The notes under the pieces are model-generated. The model made no database searches, had not been told where the DNA came from, and was given only the letters and a program-made list of their open reading frames with translations. Of a stretch of DNA of 64,000 bases, positions 56,710 through 64,000 are shown in pieces (position 1 is the first letter of the stretch; every line of letters starts with the position of its first letter). Source of the DNA: Brachybacterium equifaecis (GTDB lineage Bacteria; Actinomycetota; Actinomycetes; Actinomycetales; Dermabacteraceae); the NCBI RefSeq assembly GCF_023509525.1, contig NZ_JAKNCJ010000001.1:248001-312000 (forward strand), in the 5' to 3' direction. The translations under genes and the position numbers were made by a program.

Positions 56710-58226
56710 GCAGGGTCTCCTGTCGGCGAGGCAGCGGGGCGCTGCCCGCTCTCCGAGTGTGCCATGGACGGCGCGCCCTGCCCGTCATCGGCGCGGCCGA
56801 GGAGGGCCGCGGCGAGCGGCTCGGCGAGCGTGCGCAGTCCCGCATCGCGCGAGGACTTCAGCAGCACCGCATCGCCGGGCTCGATGAGCTCGAGGAGCCG
56901 GGGCAGGGCGTCCTCGAGGGAGGGGACGTGCTCGGACTCCTCCCCGAAGCTGCCCTCGAGGCAGGCGCCGCGGTGCATCGCGAGCGCCCCGGGGCCGACG
57001 GCCACCAGGTGCGAGATGTTCAGGCGCACGGCCAGGCGGCCCGTCTCGTCATGCAGGCGCAGCGAATCGGGGCCCAACTCGAGCATCTCGCCGAGCACCG
57101 CGATGGTGCGGCGCGTCTCGCCCAGGTGGGCGAGGGTCTTCAGCGCCTGGCGCATCGAATCGGGGTTCGCGTTGTAGGCGTCGTTGATGATGAGGACGTC
57201 CTCGCCCGCATGGATCGTCTCCATGCGCTGCGTGGAGGCGAGGCGCACGCCCGGGAGGATGCGCGCGAGGGCGTCGAGGTCCAGGCCCAGGGCCAGGGCC
57301 GCCGTGGCGGCGGCGACCGCGTTGAGCGCCTGGTGCTCTCCGAGGAGGTCCAGCGGGATCTCCCGCTCCCCCGGCTCGACGATGCTCCCGTCGAGGCGCT
57401 CGAGGGGGCGGTCGAGAGCGAGGGTGAGGACGGCGCGCGCGTCGCCGTCCAGGCGCACGTCCGCCACGCGCACGTCGGCCTCGCCATGCCCCCAGGTGAG
57501 GACCGGGGCGCTCGTGCGCTCGGCCATGCGGGCCACGCGCGCGTCGTCGCCGTTCAGCACAGCGCGGCCTCCGGGCGCGAGGGCCTCGACGATCTCGCCC
57601 TTCGCCTGCGCGATCGCCTCGATGCCGCCGAACTCGCCGAGGTGGGCGCTGCCCACGTTGAGCACGAGGGCGACGTCGGGGCGCGCGATGGCGGTGAGGT
57701 GCGCGATGTGGCCGATGCCGCGCGCGCCCATCTCGAGCACCAGGAAGCGGGTCGACTCCGTCAAGCCCAGCACGGTCAGCGGCACGCCCAGCTCGTTGTT
57801 CAGGCTGCCTGCGGGAGCGATCGTCTCTCCGAGATCCGACAGCAGCGCCCCGAGGAGGTCCTTGGTGCCGGTCTTGCCGGCGCTGCCGGTGATCGCGATG
57901 ACCTGCAGCCCGGTGCCTGCGCTGCGGGCCTGCTCGAGCTGCGCGGTCGCCAGGGCGCTCAGCGCCGCCTCGACGTCGGGCACCAGGACCGCGGGCTGCT
58001 CGACCTCGCGGCTGACGAGGCTGAGCACGGCGCCGGCCGCGTGCGCGCCGGGGACGTGGAGGTGCCCGTCGGTGCTCTCGCCCGTGAAAGCGGCGAACAG
58101 GTCTCCGGTGCCGACGAGCCGGGAGTCGATCCGGGCCGCTCCGGTGACCTGCTCCTCGCCGGTGGCGCCGCCGACGAGCCGGCCCCCGGTGATGCGGGCG
58201 ATCTGGTGGGCTGTGGTGGCGAGCAT
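56706..58226 (-). CDS. murF: UDP-MurNAc-tripeptide--D-alanyl-D-alanine ligase
   Basis: Completes the cytoplasmic pentapeptide. 506 residues. The ATP loop is [15 protein letters not shown], followed by [11 protein letters not shown] and [13 protein letters not shown], then [12 protein letters not shown] and in the C-terminal domain [16 protein letters not shown], the family-specific DxYNANPxSM motif. The tail after residue 490 is polar and unassigned. It begins immediately after the murE stop (zero gap). Confidence 0.96.
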   Translation of the reverse strand: MLATTAHQIARITGGRLVGGATGEEQVTGAARIDSRLVGTGDLFAAFTGESTDGHLHVPGAHAAGAVLSLVSREVEQPAVLVPDVEAALSALATAQLEQARSAGTGLQVIAITGSAGKTGTKDLLGALLSDLGETIAPAGSLNNELGVPLTVLGLTESTRFLVLEMGARGIGHIAHLTAIARPDVALVLNVGSAHLGEFGGIEAIAQAKGEIVEALAPGGRAVLNGDDARVARMAERTSAPVLTWGHGEADVRVADVRLDGDARAVLTLALDRPLERLDGSIVEPGEREIPLDLLGEHQALNAVAAATAALALGLDLDALARILPGVRLASTQRMETIHAGEDVLIINDAYNANPDSMRQALKTLAHLGETRRTIAVLGEMLELGPDSLRLHDETGRLAVRLNISHLVAVGPGALAMHRGACLEGSFGEESEHVPSLEDALPRLLELIEPGDAVLLKSSRDAGLRTLAEPLAAALLGRADDGQGAPSMAHSESGQRPAASPTGDPA

Positions 58227-59777
58227 TCAGCGTCCTTCAGCAGGGTGGGGCGGGAGGGTCGAGTCCGCAGGGGGCGCGACGGCCAGGCGGCGGCGCAGCT
58301 CCTCGCGATCGTCGAACGGGAGGACTGTACCGCCGACGTCCTGACCGGTCTCCGCCCCCTTGCCGGCGACGAGGATCGTGTCCGACTCATCCGCGAGGGC
58401 GCAGGCGAGCGCGATGGCATCGGACCGGCCGGGGACCTCATGGATCTCCGCTGCGGCGGCCGCGGCATGCGCGCCCTGGAGCACTTCGGCGCGGATCGAT
58501 GCGGGATCCTCGCTGCGCGGATTGTCATCGGTGACGATGACGACATCCGCGAGCTCGGCCGCGGCACGGCCCATCGCGGGGCGCTTGCTGCGGTCGCGGT
58601 CCCCGCCCGCGCCCATCACCACGATGAGCCTGCGCGTGCTGGGGACGGCGCGCAGCGTGGCGAGCGCCTTGCGCAGGGCATCCTCGGTGTGCGAGAAGTC
58701 GACGACCCCGAGCACGGGCTCCTGGCTGATCAGCTCCATGCGACCGGGGACGCTGCCCGCGCGGGCGATCGCCGCGCGCGCGGCGGCGCCCTCGTGCCCG
58801 ATCTGCTCGAGCAGGAGCATCACGGCGACGGCGTTGGCGGCGTAGTGCGTGCCCGGAAGGGGCGCGCGCAGGGAGATCTCCTCGCCGCCGGTGCGGCGCA
58901 CGCGCAGGTCGGCGCCGAAGCCGTCCGGTGCGATGCGGGTGATGACCGCGTCGGCCTCGCGCGCGGGATCCGTGGTGAAGGTGCGCACGGGGATGCGCGC
59001 GCTCTGCGCGAGGCGGCGGCCCCACTCGTCGTCCACGCAGACCACGCCGGCGCGCGCGTGCTCGGGGGCGAACAGGGACGCCTTGGCGGCGAAGTAGTCC
59101 TCCATCGTGGGGTGGAAGTCCAGGTGGTCCTGCGAGAGGTTCGTGAAGCACACGGCGTCGAACACGATCGCGTCGGCGCGGTGCAGCACCATCGCGTGGC
59201 TCGAGACCTCCATCGCGGCCACTGCAGTGCCCGCGCGGGCCATCTGCGCGAGGATCGCCTGGACGTCAGGGGACTCGGGAGTGGTGCGCACGGTCGCGAT
59301 CTCGTGGTCGGTGCCGTCAGCGCCGCGGAACACCGTGCCGCTGGTGCCCATCACTCCGGTCGGCACGCCGAGATCCAGCAGCGCGCTGCGCAGCATCGTG
59401 GTCACGGACGTCTTTCCGTTCGTCCCCGTGACGCCCACCGTCCGCAGGCGCTCGGCGGGGCGATGGTGGATCAGTGCGGCGGCCTCGGCGCTCGCGCGCC
59501 GAGGATCCTCGTGCAGCAGCACGGGCAGCCCGGTATCGGTGCACAGGGACGCCCCGGCGGCGTCCGTGAGAGCGGCTGCCGCGCCGGCCTGCGCGGCCTG
59601 CTGCGCGAAGGCCGCGCCGTGGACGCGAGAGCCCGGGAGCGCGCAGTACAGGTCCCCGGGGCCGACGGAGCGCGAGTCGAGGCTCGCTCCCGTCAGCAGC
59701 GCGCCGGCGGCGTCTGCGCCGAGGAGCTGCGCGCCGATGCGCGCGGCGAGGTCGGCAGCCTCGATGCCCGCGCTCAC
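58227..59777 (-). CDS. murE: UDP-MurNAc-L-Ala-D-Glu--meso-DAP ligase (MurE)
   Basis: Adds the third residue of the stem peptide. 516 residues. The ATP loop is GVTGTNGKTSVT, then MEVSSHAM and TNLSQDHLDFHPT. In the C-terminal domain the substrate motif reads DNPR (in TDDNPRSEDP), the sequence usual for meso-diaminopimelate-specific enzymes, in keeping with the dap genes in this window. The common VDYAHT motif is VDFSHTEDAL here. The start is GTG 59775-59777, which overlaps the ftsI stop by four bases (GTGA); a GTG one codon earlier is equally in frame. Confidence 0.95.
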   Translation of the reverse strand: MSAGIEAADLAARIGAQLLGADAAGALLTGASLDSRSVGPGDLYCALPGSRVHGAAFAQQAAQAGAAAALTDAAGASLCTDTGLPVLLHEDPRRASAEAAALIHHRPAERLRTVGVTGTNGKTSVTTMLRSALLDLGVPTGVMGTSGTVFRGADGTDHEIATVRTTPESPDVQAILAQMARAGTAVAAMEVSSHAMVLHRADAIVFDAVCFTNLSQDHLDFHPTMEDYFAAKASLFAPEHARAGVVCVDDEWGRRLAQSARIPVRTFTTDPAREADAVITRIAPDGFGADLRVRRTGGEEISLRAPLPGTHYAANAVAVMLLLEQIGHEGAAARAAIARAGSVPGRMELISQEPVLGVVDFSHTEDALRKALATLRAVPSTRRLIVVMGAGGDRDRSKRPAMGRAAAELADVVIVTDDNPRSEDPASIRAEVLQGAHAAAAAAEIHEVPGRSDAIALACALADESDTILVAGKGAETGQDVGGTVLPFDDREELRRRLAVAPPADSTLPPHPAEGR

Positions 59778-61714
59778 CACTCGTTCTCCAGGGTGCGGCC
59801 GGGCACGCCGGTGGGGGCGATGCCCTGGGTCTGGAGGGCGTAGCCCATGATCTGCGCGAACGCGGGAGAGGCTGCGGTGTTGCCGGAGACGAACGAGGTC
59901 AGCCCGTAGACGAACACGCCCACGATGATCTCCGGGTCGTCCATCGGCGCCATGCCGATGAACGAGGCCGTGTACGTGCCGCCCGCGACCTGTGCGGTGC
60001 CGGTCTTCCCGCCGACCGCGTAGCCGGGGATGCCGGCGTTCGCGGTGCCGTCGTCGGGGATGTCGTTGTCCATGAGCGTCATCACCTGAGCGGCGGTCTC
60101 CGGATCGGTCGCGCGCACGCCCTCGGCGATCGGAGCCGGGGTGAACACTCCTGCCCCGTCGCGGGTCCCCGCGACGAGCGTGGGGTGCATCCGCACTCCG
60201 CCGTTGCCGAAGGCGCCGAGAGCGGAGACCATCTGGAGGGGGGTGACCGCGTAGCCCTGGCCGAAGGAGGTCGTGTAGTTCATGCGGCCGTGCCAGTCCG
60301 AGACGGGGTGCAGGATGCCGGCCGACTCGCCCGCGAGCCCCACGCCCGTCGGCTCCCCCAGCCCGAAGGCGCGCAGCGTGTCGTAGCGCTGCTGCGGGGT
60401 GACGGTCTGGGCGATCTGCACGGTGCCGGTGTTCGAGCTGTCCTTGAGGATGCCCGCGACCGTGTAGCGCTTGGTCTCGTGCTCGTGGGAGTCGCGGTAC
60501 GTCTCGCCGTCCACCTCGAGGGTGTACGGGGCGGTGAACTGCGAGGTCGGCGTGATGGTGCCCTGCTCGAGAGCCGTGGTGACCGTGAGGAGCTTGCCGG
60601 TCGAGCCGGGCTCGAACACGTTGGAGAGCGACTGGTTGCCCCGGTACTTCTCGTCCGTGGCGCCGGGGTCGTTGGGGTCATAGGTGGGCGTCTCGGCGAG
60701 CGCGAGCACCTCGCCGGTCCGGATGTTCAGCGCGACCGCGCTGCCGCCGCTGGCACCGAACTTCCCGACCGTGTCGGCGAGCACCTGCTGCGCCTTCCAC
60801 TGGAGGTCCGAGTCGAGCGTCAGCACGAGGTCCTGGCCGTCGACGGCGGGCACGATCTGCGTGCGTCCGTTGGGGAGGATCTGGCCGCCGCTGCCGCGCT
60901 CGTAGGTGGTCGAGCCGCTGGTACCGCGCAGGCGGTCGTCGAAGCTGAGCTCGGCGCCGCCGAGGGCGGCCCCGTCGGCGCCGACGAATCCGATGACGTT
61001 GCCGCCCACCTGGCCGGCCGGGTAGATGCGATCGGCGACCCGATCGGAGCCGATGCCGGGGATCTTCAGCGCGACCACCGCGTCGCGCACCGCGGGCTCG
61101 ACGTTCTTCAGCAGGTACTGGAAGCCGCTCTCTCCCGTCAGGAGCGCCTGGGTCTCCTCGACCGACTTCCCCAGCAGCGGGGCGAGCGCCTTCGCCGCCG
61201 CGGGCGCCCCGGTCTCGGGCGCGTCCTTCTTGCGCTCGAGGTACTCGCCGACCTGGAGCTGGTTGACCCAGAGGTCGTAGCGCTCCACGGAGCGGGCCAT
61301 GACCGCGCCGTCGCGGTCCACGATGTCTCCCCGCAGCGGCGAGATCGTGCGTTCGACAGTGCGCTGCTTGACGGCCTCCTCGGCGCGGGCGCTCGCATCG
61401 AGCCCCTGCACCCACATCAGCCGCCCTCCCAGCACCACGACCGCGAAGATCACGAGCACCGCGAGCAGGCGGAAGCGCACCACCGGGCTGCCGACGCGCG
61501 CCGCGGGCACGAGCCCTCCGCGCGCACGAGGCCCTCCTCCCGCGGGGCGCGCGCCGCTGCGGGTGCGAGGGGCGGCGCCCGCCGGGCGCGCTCCGCCGCG
61601 GGAGCGGGAGGAGCGGGGCGCGGCGGAGGCGCGCGCCGTGCTGCGGGCGCGGGGAGCGGCGCCGTCGCGCTGTGCGGAGCGGCGCTGCCCGGTGCGGCGA
61701 GGCGTCTCGGCCAT
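59774..61714 (-). CDS. ftsI: Septal peptidoglycan transpeptidase FtsI (PBP3, class B)
   Basis: Crosslinks septal peptidoglycan with FtsW. 646 residues. A long Arg/Ala/Gly-rich cytoplasmic N-terminus (about 75 residues) precedes one span (FRLLAVLVIFAVVVLGGRLM) and the pedestal region with ISPLRGDIVDRDGAVMA. The transpeptidase motifs are FEPGSTGKLLT (active Ser, SxxK), KDSSNTG (SxN) and GGKTGTAQVAGG (KTG). The ATG at 61712-61714 begins two bases after the ftsL stop. The basic N-terminus is much longer than in E. coli. Confidence 0.95.
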   Translation of the reverse strand: MAETPRRTGQRRSAQRDGAAPRARSTARASAAPRSSRSRGGARPAGAAPRTRSGARPAGGGPRARGGLVPAARVGSPVVRFRLLAVLVIFAVVVLGGRLMWVQGLDASARAEEAVKQRTVERTISPLRGDIVDRDGAVMARSVERYDLWVNQLQVGEYLERKKDAPETGAPAAAKALAPLLGKSVEETQALLTGESGFQYLLKNVEPAVRDAVVALKIPGIGSDRVADRIYPAGQVGGNVIGFVGADGAALGGAELSFDDRLRGTSGSTTYERGSGGQILPNGRTQIVPAVDGQDLVLTLDSDLQWKAQQVLADTVGKFGASGGSAVALNIRTGEVLALAETPTYDPNDPGATDEKYRGNQSLSNVFEPGSTGKLLTVTTALEQGTITPTSQFTAPYTLEVDGETYRDSHEHETKRYTVAGILKDSSNTGTVQIAQTVTPQQRYDTLRAFGLGEPTGVGLAGESAGILHPVSDWHGRMNYTTSFGQGYAVTPLQMVSALGAFGNGGVRMHPTLVAGTRDGAGVFTPAPIAEGVRATDPETAAQVMTLMDNDIPDDGTANAGIPGYAVGGKTGTAQVAGGTYTASFIGMAPMDDPEIIVGVFVYGLTSFVSGNTAASPAFAQIMGYALQTQGIAPTGVPGRTLENEW

Positions 61715-61716
61715 GC

Positions 61717-62214
61717 TCAGTCCCTCTCGTTGCCCATGCCGTGGTACTGCTGGTCCTGCTGGTAGATCTGCGCCTGCGGGATCGCTGCCGGAGCGGCCGC
61801 GGGCAGCGGAGCCGCCGCGGACGCCTCCCCCAGCACCGTCCCCGTGGACAGATCGATGTAGATCGGCGCGCCCGTCGGCACCATACCGAGCGCCTGCGCG
61901 CGCGCCTCGAGCTCCTGCGGGGTGGAGAGCTGGTCCTCGCGCTCCTGGAGCGCCTGCTGCGCCTCGCGCAGATCCTGCGACTGCCCCTGGAGGCGGGTGA
62001 TCTGGAAGCTCATGTCGGACATCCGGATGTTCAGGAAGAGCACCGAGGCCAGAGTCAGGACCACGATCGCGGTGCACAGCAGGGCGAACGGCATGATGCT
62101 GCTGCGCGGGGCCGGCCGGGCGACGACGGCGAGCCGCGGACGCGCAGCTGGTCGCGCGCCCGGTCGGGGGGCGCGGACCGGTGCGGTGCGGGCGGCTGCG
62201 GAGCTGATGGCCAT
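61717..62214 (-). CDS. ftsL: Cell division protein FtsL
   Basis: Bitopic divisome scaffold protein, 165 residues. A basic, Pro-rich cytoplasmic N-terminus of about 38 residues precedes one span (MPFALLCTAIVVLTLASVLFL) and a leucine-zipper-like coiled coil (FQITRLQGQSQDLREAQQALQEREDQLSTPQELEARAQALGM in part). The tail is Ala/Pro-rich. GGAAG lies six bases before the ATG. Identification rests on position (between rsmH and ftsI) and topology, since FtsL sequences vary widely. Confidence 0.88.
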   Translation of the reverse strand: MAISSAAARTAPVRAPRPGARPAARPRLAVVARPAPRSSIMPFALLCTAIVVLTLASVLFLNIRMSDMSFQITRLQGQSQDLREAQQALQEREDQLSTPQELEARAQALGMVPTGAPIYIDLSTGTVLGEASAAAPLPAAAPAAIPQAQIYQQDQQYHGMGNERD

Positions 62215-62279
62215 GATGTCTTCCAGAGGCGGAGGGGCGGGCGGGGAGGGAGGGGCGCCGGGTCGGCGGAGCCGCGAGG

Positions 62280-63317
62280 TCAGGCGGTGTCGCGTGCGCG
62301 CTCGAGGGCGCGCAGCCGCACCGATGCGGAGCGGGGATTCTGGTCGCGCTCGGCCTCGCCGGCCTTCTCCGCGCCTCGGGTGAGAGCGGTGAAGGTGGGG
62401 CGGTGCTCTTCGAGCTCGACCGGGAGGCCGGGCGGGGCGGTCGAGCGCGTGCGACGCCCGAAGGCGGTCTTCACGAGCCGGTCCTCGCCCGAGTGGTAGG
62501 ACTCCACGACGATCCTGCCGCCCACGCGCACGCAGTCGAGCGCGGAGTCGATCGCATCGGAGAGGATGCTGAGCTCGTCGTTGACGGCGATGCGCAGCGC
62601 CTGGAAGCTGCGCTTGGCGGGATGGCCGCCGCTGGCCTTCGAGGCGGCGGGGATCGCGCGATCCAGCAGCTCCACGAGCTCGCCGGAGCGCTCCAGCGGT
62701 GCGCTCGCACGCTGCTCCACGATGAGGCGAGCGATGCGACCTGCGAAGCGCTCATCGCCGTAGTGGCGCAGCATGTCCGCGATCTCGTCCTGGGAGAGGT
62801 CGCGCAGGAGGTCCGCAGCGGTCGGCCCGCCGGAATCCGGATCCATCCGCATGTCCAGCGGCGCATCCCACGCGTAGGAGAAGCCGCGATCCGGGGTGTC
62901 GATCTGGAAGCTCGAGAGGCCCAGATCCATCATGATCGCGTCGGCGCGATCAAGGCCGAGGCCTGCGAGGGCCTCGGGGATGCGGTCGTAGGTCGTGTGC
63001 ACGAGGTCGATCCGATCGCCGAAGCCCGCCTGCTCCAGGCGGGTGCGGGCGAGCGCGAGGGCCGCCGCGTCGCGGTCGATGCCGACGAGCCTCGCGTGGG
63101 GCGCCGCCTCCAGGACGGCGCAGGCGTGGCCGGCCATGCCGAGGGTCGCATCGACGTAGATCGCGCCGGGTCGCTCGAGGGCCGGGCGCAGCAGCTCCAC
63201 GCACTCGCGGAGCATCACGGGCACGTGACGATCGGCAGCCGGCATCGCGGACGCAGTCCCGGCCGGTGCGGCGGGCGCCTGCGCCGACGGCGCGGGCACC
63301 GTGGTGTCCATCCCCAT
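62280..63317 (-). CDS. rsmH: 16S rRNA (cytosine-1402-N4)-methyltransferase
   Basis: Methylates N4 of C1402 in the ribosomal P site. 345 residues from ATG 63315-63317 (CAGGA upstream). Landmarks: HVPVMLRECVELL, the SAM-binding VDATLGMAGHACAVLE and VGIDRDAAAL, the DLGLSSFQIDTPDRGFS segment, RSFQALRIAVNDEL, and SYHSGEDRLVK, all standard for RsmH/MraW. The N-terminus before HVPVM is about 30 residues longer than usual and Ala/Pro-rich. Confidence 0.97.
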   Translation of the reverse strand: MGMDTTVPAPSAQAPAAPAGTASAMPAADRHVPVMLRECVELLRPALERPGAIYVDATLGMAGHACAVLEAAPHARLVGIDRDAAALALARTRLEQAGFGDRIDLVHTTYDRIPEALAGLGLDRADAIMMDLGLSSFQIDTPDRGFSYAWDAPLDMRMDPDSGGPTAADLLRDLSQDEIADMLRHYGDERFAGRIARLIVEQRASAPLERSGELVELLDRAIPAASKASGGHPAKRSFQALRIAVNDELSILSDAIDSALDCVRVGGRIVVESYHSGEDRLVKTAFGRRTRSTAPPGLPVELEEHRPTFTALTRGAEKAGEAERDQNPRSASVRLRALERARDTA

Positions 63318-63474
63318 GCTGTCCTGCTTCCTGTGCTGTGCTCGGATGCGCGGGCGGGCTGCGCCGGACGCTGCTCGTGGTGCCATCCCACGGGATACCT
63401 CGTCGCTCCCGACCCGCCACCGGGGAAGATGCATCGGGGCGGGGGCGACGAGAGGTCTCGCGGGAGGGAATCCC

Positions 63475-63906
63475 TCAGAACAGGCCCGGGACCACCGACT
63501 CGGCGGTCTGGGCGAAGCCCTCCTCCTTCTGCTCGAGGTAGGCCTCCCACGCGGGGAGGGACCAGACCTCGAGTCGATCGAGTGCGCCGATCACGGCACA
63601 TTCCCGGTCCAGGCCCGCGTACGAGCGCAGGTGGCCGGGAATGGTGATGCGGCCCTGCTTGTCCGGGATGACGTCCTCCGCACCGGAGAGCAGCACGCGC
63701 AGATAGTCGCGAGTGCGCTGATCGGTGGTCGGCGCCCGACGGGCCTCCTCCAGCTTGTGGCGGAACTCAGCGAGCGGATACACCGCGATGCAGTGCTCCT
63801 GCCCTCTTGTCATCACCAGGCCGGAGGCGAGGTCGTCCCGGAACTTCGCAGGAAAGATCAGTCGGCCCTTGTCGTCGAGCTTGGGCGTGAAGGTTCCGAG
63901 GAACAT
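63475..63906 (-). CDS. mraZ: Transcriptional regulator MraZ
   Basis: DNA-binding repressor of the dcw cluster, 143 residues, with two SpoVT/AbrB-type swapped-hairpin domains: FLGTFTPKLDDKGRLIFPAKFR at the start and SGAEDVIPDKQGRITIPGHLR in the middle. Each carries the conserved D-x-K/Q-G-R core. The ATG at 63904-63906 is chosen because the family starts with MFxG; longer forms would run through the operator repeats. Directly upstream lie three TGG[GA]G repeats at 10-bp spacing, its probable binding site. First gene of the leftward cluster. Confidence 0.96.
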   Translation of the reverse strand: MFLGTFTPKLDDKGRLIFPAKFRDDLASGLVMTRGQEHCIAVYPLAEFRHKLEEARRAPTTDQRTRDYLRVLLSGAEDVIPDKQGRITIPGHLRSYAGLDRECAVIGALDRLEVWSLPAWEAYLEQKEEGFAQTAESVVPGLF

Positions 63907-63951
63907 CCGCACCCCCTCGTCTCGACGGGAGACCCATCTCCCTCCTGCGCC

Positions 63952-63976
63952 CTCCACTTTACCCCACAAGCCCCCA
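63952..63976 (-). promoter_or_regulatory. mraZ: MraZ operator: three TGGGG/TGGAG repeats at 10-bp spacing
   Basis: On the minus strand TGGGG occurs at 63972-63976 and 63962-63966, and TGGAG at 63952-63956, each exactly 10 bp apart. MraZ is known to bind TGGGN direct repeats spaced by five bases in front of its own gene in other bacteria. This arrangement agrees and lies 46 bases before the ATG. Confidence 0.75.
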
Positions 63977-64000
63977 CCGTCGTCGAGCCCTCGGGGCCGA

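Overview
The window is high-GC DNA with dense, mostly leftward (minus-strand) operons. Its gene content is that of an actinobacterium: a dcw cluster without ftsA, SepF and DivIVA/Wag31 downstream of FtsZ, the succinylase branch of diaminopimelate synthesis (dapC, dapD, dapE), a 7Fe ferredoxin next to dapC, and an actinobacterial-type phosphofructokinase. A facultatively fermentative Micrococcales/Dermabacteraceae member such as Brachybacterium fits best; the genus is my inference from gene content, not a database result.

Layout from left to right. 1-3.4 kb: the start of dapE (cut by the window edge), a GntR/YtrA-type regulator with its membrane-protein partner, then a compositionally different patch holding a nonsense-interrupted secreted-protein gene. 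3.4-9.4 kb: a three-gene operon (APC permease, FAD/NAD(P)-binding protein, HXXEE membrane protein) and a divergent MFS exporter/ArsR-type regulator pair. 9.4-20 kb: dapD, an anchored lysozyme-like protein, a pyruvate formate-lyase operon whose glycyl-radical domain is a separate gene (pflB-grcA-pflA), citrate synthase, fdxA-dapC, and an AbiEi/DUF559-type gene bracketed by two matching repeat cassettes. 20-30 kb: typA and a peptide-type ABC importer with two tandem solute-binding lipoproteins. 30-39 kb: pgi, two paralogous amino-acid permeases, a flotillin and pfkA. 39-45 kb: dnaE, an unknown gene, rluD, lspA. 45-64 kb: divIVA, yggT, sepF, pgeF and the dcw cluster ftsZ-ftsQ-murC-murG-ftsW-murD-mraY-murF-murE-ftsI-ftsL-rsmH-mraZ, all leftward and mostly coupled by 1- or 4-nt overlaps.

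How the genes fit together. dapD, dapC and dapE make meso-diaminopimelate, which MurE adds to UDP-MurNAc peptides; MurF, MraY and MurG complete lipid II; FtsW and FtsI polymerise it at the septum organised by FtsZ, SepF and FtsQ/L. Pgi and PfkA feed glycolysis, whose pyruvate can go to citrate synthase (via acetyl-CoA) or to the split pyruvate formate-lyase when oxygen is scarce.

The most interesting items are the two-gene pyruvate formate-lyase, the paired 41-bp-period repeat cassettes around the DUF559 gene, a recurring leaderless promoter form (TAnnnT or a close variant six or seven bases before the ATG) at eight genes, the interrupted secreted-protein gene, and the ftsZ leader with an ambiguous start codon. 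No tRNA, rRNA, CRISPR array or complete insertion sequence was seen.
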